Shown in pieces: positions 7,396-11,280 of a stretch of DNA of 11,280 bases. The notes below the pieces were generated by a model. The model made no database searches and was not told the origin of the DNA. It saw nothing but the letters and a program-made list of their open reading frames with translations. Every line of letters starts with the position of its first letter. The first letter of the stretch is position 1. Source of the DNA: Caldifarciminota bacterium (lineage in GTDB: Bacteria; Hydrothermota; UBA3072; B12-G15). The position numbers were made by a program, and so were the translations under genes. The stretch covers positions 1-11,280 of the forward strand of contig JAGGTX010000175.1 of NCBI GenBank assembly GCA_021163525.1, given 5' to 3'.

Positions 7396-7570
7396 GCCTG
7401 AATTATAGTTTTTTAAAAGCCCTATGTCAACATCCTGAATCATTATAGACTGTTTTGAATGCTTGATGTTTTATCAGTGTAAAAAATCAAATCATCTAAA
7501 AGTAAAGCGATATGCTTATTCCTGTTCCACATTTCCTTCAGTATATAATACTCTCAAATCAGAAAATCGG
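7396..7570. other. Intergenic region between the surface-protein gene and rsmD
   Basis: The only sizeable non-coding gap in the window, 175 bases and A/T rich. It contains the rsmD operon promoter, and 40 bases further upstream a partial copy of its -10/start region. Two short inverted repeats are present (5-base stem at 7540-7552, 4-base stem at 7505-7517), too weak to call terminators. No small ORF or RNA gene is evident. Confidence 0.6.
7402..7430 (-). promoter_or_regulatory. Consensus sigma-70-type promoter of the rsmD operon
   Basis: Minus strand: -35 TTGACA at 7430-7425, a spacer of exactly 17 bases (7424-7408) that is A/T rich near the -10 end, and -10 TATAAT at 7407-7402. All twelve core bases match consensus. 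Only six bases (TCAGGC) separate the -10 from ATG 7395, so transcription should start at or next to the A of the start codon. Expected to drive all nine genes down to tsaB-rimI. This is a prediction from sequence, not mapped. Confidence 0.85.
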
Positions 7571-7774
7571 TTATTTTACTATCACTCCCCTGAATGTCCT
7601 TTCTCCTATATGCACAAAATATACACCTGAAGGAAGCCCTGTTATCCTACCAGTGCTTCCTGCCTTCGCCTCCATCCTCCTCACCTGCCTGCCTGTTATG
7701 TCATAAACCTCAACCTCTACTGTCCCACCTTTTATCCCTCCTGCACTGAACCATATCTCCTTACCAAAATTCAC
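7571..7774 (-). other. Type IX (Por) secretion C-terminal sorting domain
   Basis: Codes for about 67 terminal residues of the giant surface protein. It has the three-part pattern of the TIGR04183-like family: VEVEVYDITGRQVRRM, then LPSGVYFVHI, then a short basic end RGVIVK. In known systems this domain directs export across the outer membrane and is removed or replaced by a lipid anchor. It implies that the organism has an outer membrane and type IX machinery, none of which is in this window. Confidence 0.85.
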
Positions 7775-10700
7775 CAAAAGAGACGGCTCCTTTATCATTC
7801 CATAAACACCACCAAGTGCCTTCCCTGGTGTGGTGTAAAAACCTATCACCTCTATCATGTAGTCCTCTACCCAGCCCTCTGGAACAGGACGATTACCCTT
7901 CCTGAACCTTATCTCCACACTATCACCCGGCTCTATGATGTAATACCTGCCATCCTTCCTCCTCATCTCCTCTGGCAGTTCCTCCCACTTCAATTTCTCC
8001 TGCTTCACATACCTTGATGATACCTTCCTCACACTCCTTACATAGTCTATTACCCCAACACTGTCCAGAACCTCAAATTCACCTGTTACTGTCAGATATT
8101 TACTACCTATCACCCTCCCAAATAATGTGTCTTTCCCTGATGCAAGGGTAAGCTTTGGTTGTGGCTCCGGTGGTGGCACCGCCTTTGTGTCTGCAAGTAT
8201 ATAATCACCCTTAATCCCAAATTCAGTGAACAGTCTCCCGTTCTTCCCCTTCCTCCCCCTGTATGCTCCCCTGCCTGGTGTCCGCACTGAATCAGTCCAT
8301 TCAAATCCGAGGTTGTCATATGCCTTTCCAACCTCTCCAGCCTCAACATACCCTATCAATTTATCCCCGTATATCCCTATACCAACACTCTCTGGATGCA
8401 ATACCCTGAAAAGCCTCACCCTGTCTATAAATGTCCAGTCATCCCATTCCTTTATCTTCAACCTTATCCCATCCCCTGATGGCTCCTTCGTTAATATGTA
8501 ATGGTCTTTGAATACACCAGCCTTATGCTCACTCTCGGGTAAAAGTGAGTTGTCAAATTCATAATCCTTTCCTGTCCATACATAAAGATATGGACATCCT
8601 CCACCACCCCCTCCTGATGCCCAGTATTTCTTCTTGTAATCTGAATAATGCCTGAACCTGTCTCCTTCCTCCATACACATAAATGCATTTACCATGTCCC
8701 CTTCACTCGCACGGGTAAGCCCTATCCTGCCTCTTGAACCCTTATAAAGATACCTATCAACAACATACCACCTCTTTGAATTTATGCAGTAATAAACCTT
8801 ATAATATCCTGTCTCTGGTATATCCCCATATACAAAATACATCCACATACATGGAACTGGACGTTTGGCACTTTGAACAGCCAGAAATCCAGAAATATCC
8901 ACTGAATCCTTGTAATATATCCCTGCTCTAACCCCTGAACCCGCCTCATACCCCCAGAAGTCCTTTACCTTCACATTTACATCATGCCACCCTGCATAAT
9001 CACCCTTGTATGTATATCCCCTGATATTATATGGAAGCCTTACATCATTCACCCATATCTCCTTTATACCATTGTTATCCTCTGCGTCCCACTCTATCCT
9101 CACTGAATCTTCCCCTACAACCCTCCCACCTCCATATACACTCAATACTGGTGGCTCATTATCCACATGCCACTGATAATCCAGTGAATCACATATCGCC
9201 CAGTAAAAATAAAAAGTATCTCGCTTCTGCCAGGAAACTAAATAATACCTGTGCATGCCTAAATCCGCATCACTGTATAAAAATGCACAGGAATCAGGTG
9301 GAACTGAACCCATATACCCTGTGAGTGAATCCTTCCTCAATGAATACCCGCTCTCAAGATATGTCCTGTCCCTCCACCTGAATAGTATGGATGTGTCTGG
9401 AAGGGATACTGCCATGAAACTATCCGCCTTATAAAATGGTATATATATGGTATCATAATCAGAATACCAGTAATGATTCGTTGAATCTATCGCCGCAACC
9501 CTGTATATGTTCTCCCCTTCTATGGGAAAGGTATCAATAAACGATGTGGCATCACCTGGATAATGCCCCATGTGATACCAGAAGGTTGTATCATGCCCTG
9601 TCCCTGCTACTCTCCCGCTAACCTTCTTCCCAACATAATAATCCTTGTTCTTAAGGGAATTATCATTCCATGTGATTTCGACGATTGAATCCTGAAAGGT
9701 TAATGAGGTGATGGTGGGTCTATTACAGTAGGGAACATATATGGAAATCTCATTTGATAATTTTGATGGGTATTCTCCTTTAATAGCCTGAATAAAGTAT
9801 TTAGCAGTTTTACCATTCACCACATCATTGTCAACAAAACTATCTCCTGGGACAAAACCAATTAAAGAACTTACCCCATCTATTTCCCTGTAAATGTAAT
9901 ATCCATCTTCTAAATCTGATTTATCATCCCAACTTAAGGACACACTGCTTTCATTTACCCCCGTGCAAACAAGATTTTCTGCACCTTTTATATAGTCTCC
10001 TGAGTTATAATTATCCCTGTGAAACTCTCCCCATTCTACTCTTCCATTTGCACAGTTGCCTCCTTCCCAACTATAAACAAAATGGTCCTCTGATGTGCAA
10101 ATTATATCTATCTTCCCATCATTATCTATATCTGCTATAACAGGTGAAGAAGTTATTGGTGCAAGTACACTCTTAACAGAGAAATCTGTTGAACTTCCAT
10201 CTTCAGCATTGAAGGAATATAAATTACCAATATCTGAACCTATAACAATTTCTTCCTTACCATCATTATCTATATCCCCTAAGGCAGGAGAAGAATAAGG
10301 AGAATTAGGCCAGACATCATAACCAGTTATTTCCTTATGCCACTTTATCTCCCCCGTATGCTCATAACATTTCAATTTAAGGTATCCAAAATTGATCCCG
10401 GGGTCATAGTTCCCTGCAACTATCACCTCACCCTTACCATCATTATCTACATCCGTTATTGCAGGCGATGAATACATCCCCATTATCTCACCCCAGTTCC
10501 TGTCCTGCCATACTTCCGACACCCTCCATCCATGACTATATGTATATTCCCACCTGTGAACTATGTTCCCATCAATACCCGTCTCAATACTGATAACATC
10601 TATCCAGCCATCCCCATCTATGTCACCAATAGCAGGGGTTGCAATGTTGTAATAGTTGAAGGATTCAGATTTTCTAAACTTTTCTGGTATTTTTACAGCA

Positions 10701-11280
10701 CGACCATTCCTTTCTGGTAACATCTTAACGTCCGTCTGGACCACTATCAACTTACCACCTTCATAATCCATCCATATTGGAAAAATGTAGGCATGATCGT
10801 TTGTAGAAGGAGTGGCAAGTATATCAAGGTCACCATCTTTATCTATATCTACAAGGTTAATCCCTGCATAAAAGCTCCAACCTATCCACTCAATATCATG
10901 AATTGATCCGTCTGGTGATAATACATATACTCCATTAGAACTCCCAATCACTATCTCTTTAATCCCATCACCATCCAGATCTCCACAGGCAGGGGATGAA
11001 TAACACTCACCATTCAGTGAAGTTGGCCATCCATGGAGAAGATAACCACCTGATGTATCAAAAACATAAACCCATCCTGAAACAGTGGCAACAACCAATT
11101 CATAATCTCCATCATTGTCCAAATCAGAAACACAAGGATTTGCACCAATATTTCCCTGAACATCTTTTACCCACATCAGATTCCAGTCTGAATCATAAGC
11201 ATATACCTTCCCTTTCCCATCACCATCTCCATCATCACAGGCAAAGAATATCTCTTGCTTGCCATCATTGTTTATGTCCA
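7571..11280 (-). CDS. Giant secreted FG-GAP/FN3-like surface protein with type IX C-terminal sorting domain (5' end outside window)
   Basis: Partial gene. The frame stays open through the right edge, so the ATG at 11176 is internal; about 1,235 C-terminal residues are visible. Numbering from that Met: seven repeats with a DxDxDG calcium loop lie within 1-395, plus one upstream at the edge, as in FG-GAP/VCBS beta-propeller blades. Fibronectin-III-like modules follow at about 398-482, 484-580 and 581-670, then an Ig-like module at about 672-757. A Cys/aromatic-rich part contains Gly6 (855-860) and CPYLYVW (861-867), then a Pro-rich linker (1000-1007). Residues about 1135-1201 match the Por/type IX sorting domain: VYDITGRQVRRMEA, LPSGVYFVHI and a terminal VIVK. 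The product is therefore likely exported and anchored on or released from the cell surface. No catalytic domain is recognised in the visible part; a protease or other enzyme could lie upstream. Stop TAA at 7573-7571. Confidence 0.9.
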   Translation of the reverse strand, partial: DINNDGKQEIFFACDDGDGDGKGKVYAYDSDWNLMWVKDVQGNIGANPCVSDLDNDGDYELVVATVSGWVYVFDTSGGYLLHGWPTSLNGECYSSPACGDLDGDGIKEIVIGSSNGVYVLSPDGSIHDIEWIGWSFYAGINLVDIDKDGDLDILATPSTNDHAYIFPIWMDYEGGKLIVVQTDVKMLPERNGRAVKIPEKFRKSESFNYYNIATPAIGDIDGDGWIDVISIETGIDGNIVHRWEYTYSHGWRVSEVWQDRNWGEIMGMYSSPAITDVDNDGKGEVIVAGNYDPGINFGYLKLKCYEHTGEIKWHKEITGYDVWPNSPYSSPALGDIDNDGKEEIVIGSDIGNLYSFNAEDGSSTDFSVKSVLAPITSSPVIADIDNDGKIDIICTSEDHFVYSWEGGNCANGRVEWGEFHRDNYNSGDYIKGAENLVCTGVNESSVSLSWDDKSDLEDGYYIYREIDGVSSLIGFVPGDSFVDNDVVNGKTAKYFIQAIKGEYPSKLSNEISIYVPYCNRPTITSLTFQDSIVEITWNDNSLKNKDYYVGKKVSGRVAGTGHDTTFWYHMGHYPGDATSFIDTFPIEGENIYRVAAIDSTNHYWYSDYDTIYIPFYKADSFMAVSLPDTSILFRWRDRTYLESGYSLRKDSLTGYMGSVPPDSCAFLYSDADLGMHRYYLVSWQKRDTFYFYWAICDSLDYQWHVDNEPPVLSVYGGGRVVGEDSVRIEWDAEDNNGIKEIWVNDVRLPYNIRGYTYKGDYAGWHDVNVKVKDFWGYEAGSGVRAGIYYKDSVDISGFLAVQSAKRPVPCMWMYFVYGDIPETGYYKVYYCINSKRWYVVDRYLYKGSRGRIGLTRASEGDMVNAFMCMEEGDRFRHYSDYKKKYWASGGGGGGCPYLYVWTGKDYEFDNSLLPESEHKAGVFKDHYILTKEPSGDGIRLKIKEWDDWTFIDRVRLFRVLHPESVGIGIYGDKLIGYVEAGEVGKAYDNLGFEWTDSVRTPGRGAYRGRKGKNGRLFTEFGIKGDYILADTKAVPPPEPQPKLTLASGKDTLFGRVIGSKYLTVTGEFEVLDSVGVIDYVRSVRKVSSRYVKQEKLKWEELPEEMRRKDGRYYIIEPGDSVEIRFRKGNRPVPEGWVEDYMIEVIGFYTTPGKALGGVYGMIKEPSLLVNFGKEIWFSAGGIKGGTVEVEVYDITGRQVRRMEAKAGSTGRITGLPSGVYFVHIGERTFRGVIVK
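9992..11280 (-). repeat. FG-GAP/VCBS-type repeat array (eight DxDxDG loops)
   Basis: Calcium-loop codons occur on the minus strand at about 11278-11261 (DINNDG), 11125-11108 (DLDNDG), 10981-10964 (DLDGDG), 10849-10832 (DIDKDG), 10624-10607 (DIDGDG), 10453-10436 (DVDNDG), 10276-10259 (DIDNDG) and 10132-10115 (DIDNDG). Each is preceded by a SPA/GD-like strand and followed by (E/D)I(V/I)(I/V)-type strands. Spacing of about 130-230 bases suggests one or two beta-propellers, with at least one blade further upstream. At the DNA level the loops look like degenerate repeats, but they diverge outside the motif. Confidence 0.85.

Noticed and set aside
7396..7443. Extra 16 N-terminal codons of rsmD from ATG 7443
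   Set aside because: No similarity to known RsmD starts, no Shine-Dalgarno before 7443, and the stretch contains a full consensus promoter whose start site is ATG 7395.
7505..7517. Possible terminator hairpin for the giant gene (AAGC/GCTT stem)
   Set aside because: Only four base pairs with a five-base A/T-rich loop; the following T tract is interrupted. Too weak to call.
7540..7552. Inverted repeat AGTAT-ATA-ATACT
   Set aside because: Five A/T-rich pairs and no T-run on the minus-strand exit side; likely chance in A/T-rich DNA.
8110..8688. Short minus-strand frames inside the giant gene in another register, and a plus-strand frame at 8226-8501
   Set aside because: The main frame is continuous and domain-bearing throughout; the others lack domains and ribosome sites.
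10115..11278. Regularly spaced CCATCATTATCTATATC-like DNA repeats that could suggest a repeat array or CRISPR
   Set aside because: They are the codons for the DxDxDG loops within an open frame, have uneven spacing and are degenerate; they are protein repeats.
9700..11280. Apparent A/T enrichment of the repeat-bearing part of the giant gene, as a sign of domain transfer
   Set aside because: Hand counts of single 60-base lines varied from about 38 to 45 percent GC against about 50 percent in one line downstream; too noisy to claim a break.

Overview
The window looks like bacterial chromosome from a deep-branching, probably thermophilic lineage of the Fibrobacteres-Chlorobi-Bacteroidetes-like or candidate-phylum world (WOR-3/Stahlbacteria, Hydrothermae or Cloacimonadota are plausible). 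This is inferred from three things: a giant secreted protein ending in a type IX secretion (Por) sorting domain, a DUF401-type membrane protein, and strong use of AGA/AGG for Arg and ATA for Ile on the coding strand. The exact taxon cannot be fixed from the sequence alone.

Layout. (1) Positions 1-713, plus strand: the C-terminal part of a DUF401 integral membrane protein, cut by the left edge. (2) Positions 682-7395, minus strand: a tightly packed run of nine genes, read rsmD > coaD > class I/II aminotransferase > obg > HEAT-repeat protein > dprA > coaX > tsaE > tsaB-rimI. Every junction overlaps (4, 4, 4, 41, about 8-14, 4, about 23-56 and 17 bases), so this is almost certainly one translationally coupled operon. 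It ends tail-to-tail with the DUF401 gene, with a 32-base overlap of the two coding regions. (3) Positions 7396-7570: the only real intergenic space. It holds a consensus sigma-70-type promoter (TTGACA, 17 bases, TATAAT) pointing into the operon. Its predicted start site falls on the A of the rsmD ATG, so the operon mRNA is probably leaderless. (4) Positions 7571-11280, minus strand: the C-terminal 1,235 or so residues of a very large secreted protein, cut by the right edge. It has eight calcium-binding FG-GAP/VCBS-type repeats, fibronectin-III/Ig-like modules, a Gly6-Cys-led module I cannot assign to a named family, and a C-terminal sorting domain.

How the genes fit together. The operon collects housekeeping functions around translation and cofactors: 16S rRNA methylation (RsmD), ribosome assembly (Obg), t6A37 tRNA modification (TsaE, TsaB), ribosomal protein S18 or related N-acetylation (the RimI domain), and coenzyme A synthesis (CoaX for the first step, CoaD for the fourth). 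It also carries a DNA-uptake/recombination protein (DprA), an amino acid aminotransferase, and a small HEAT-repeat protein of unknown role whose start lies inside the obg end. The large gene is separate and cell-surface related. I saw no tRNA, rRNA, CRISPR array, insertion sequence or phage feature. I found no defence or mobile system here. The least explained items are the HEAT protein, the leaderless consensus promoter and the Gly6-CPYLYVW module.
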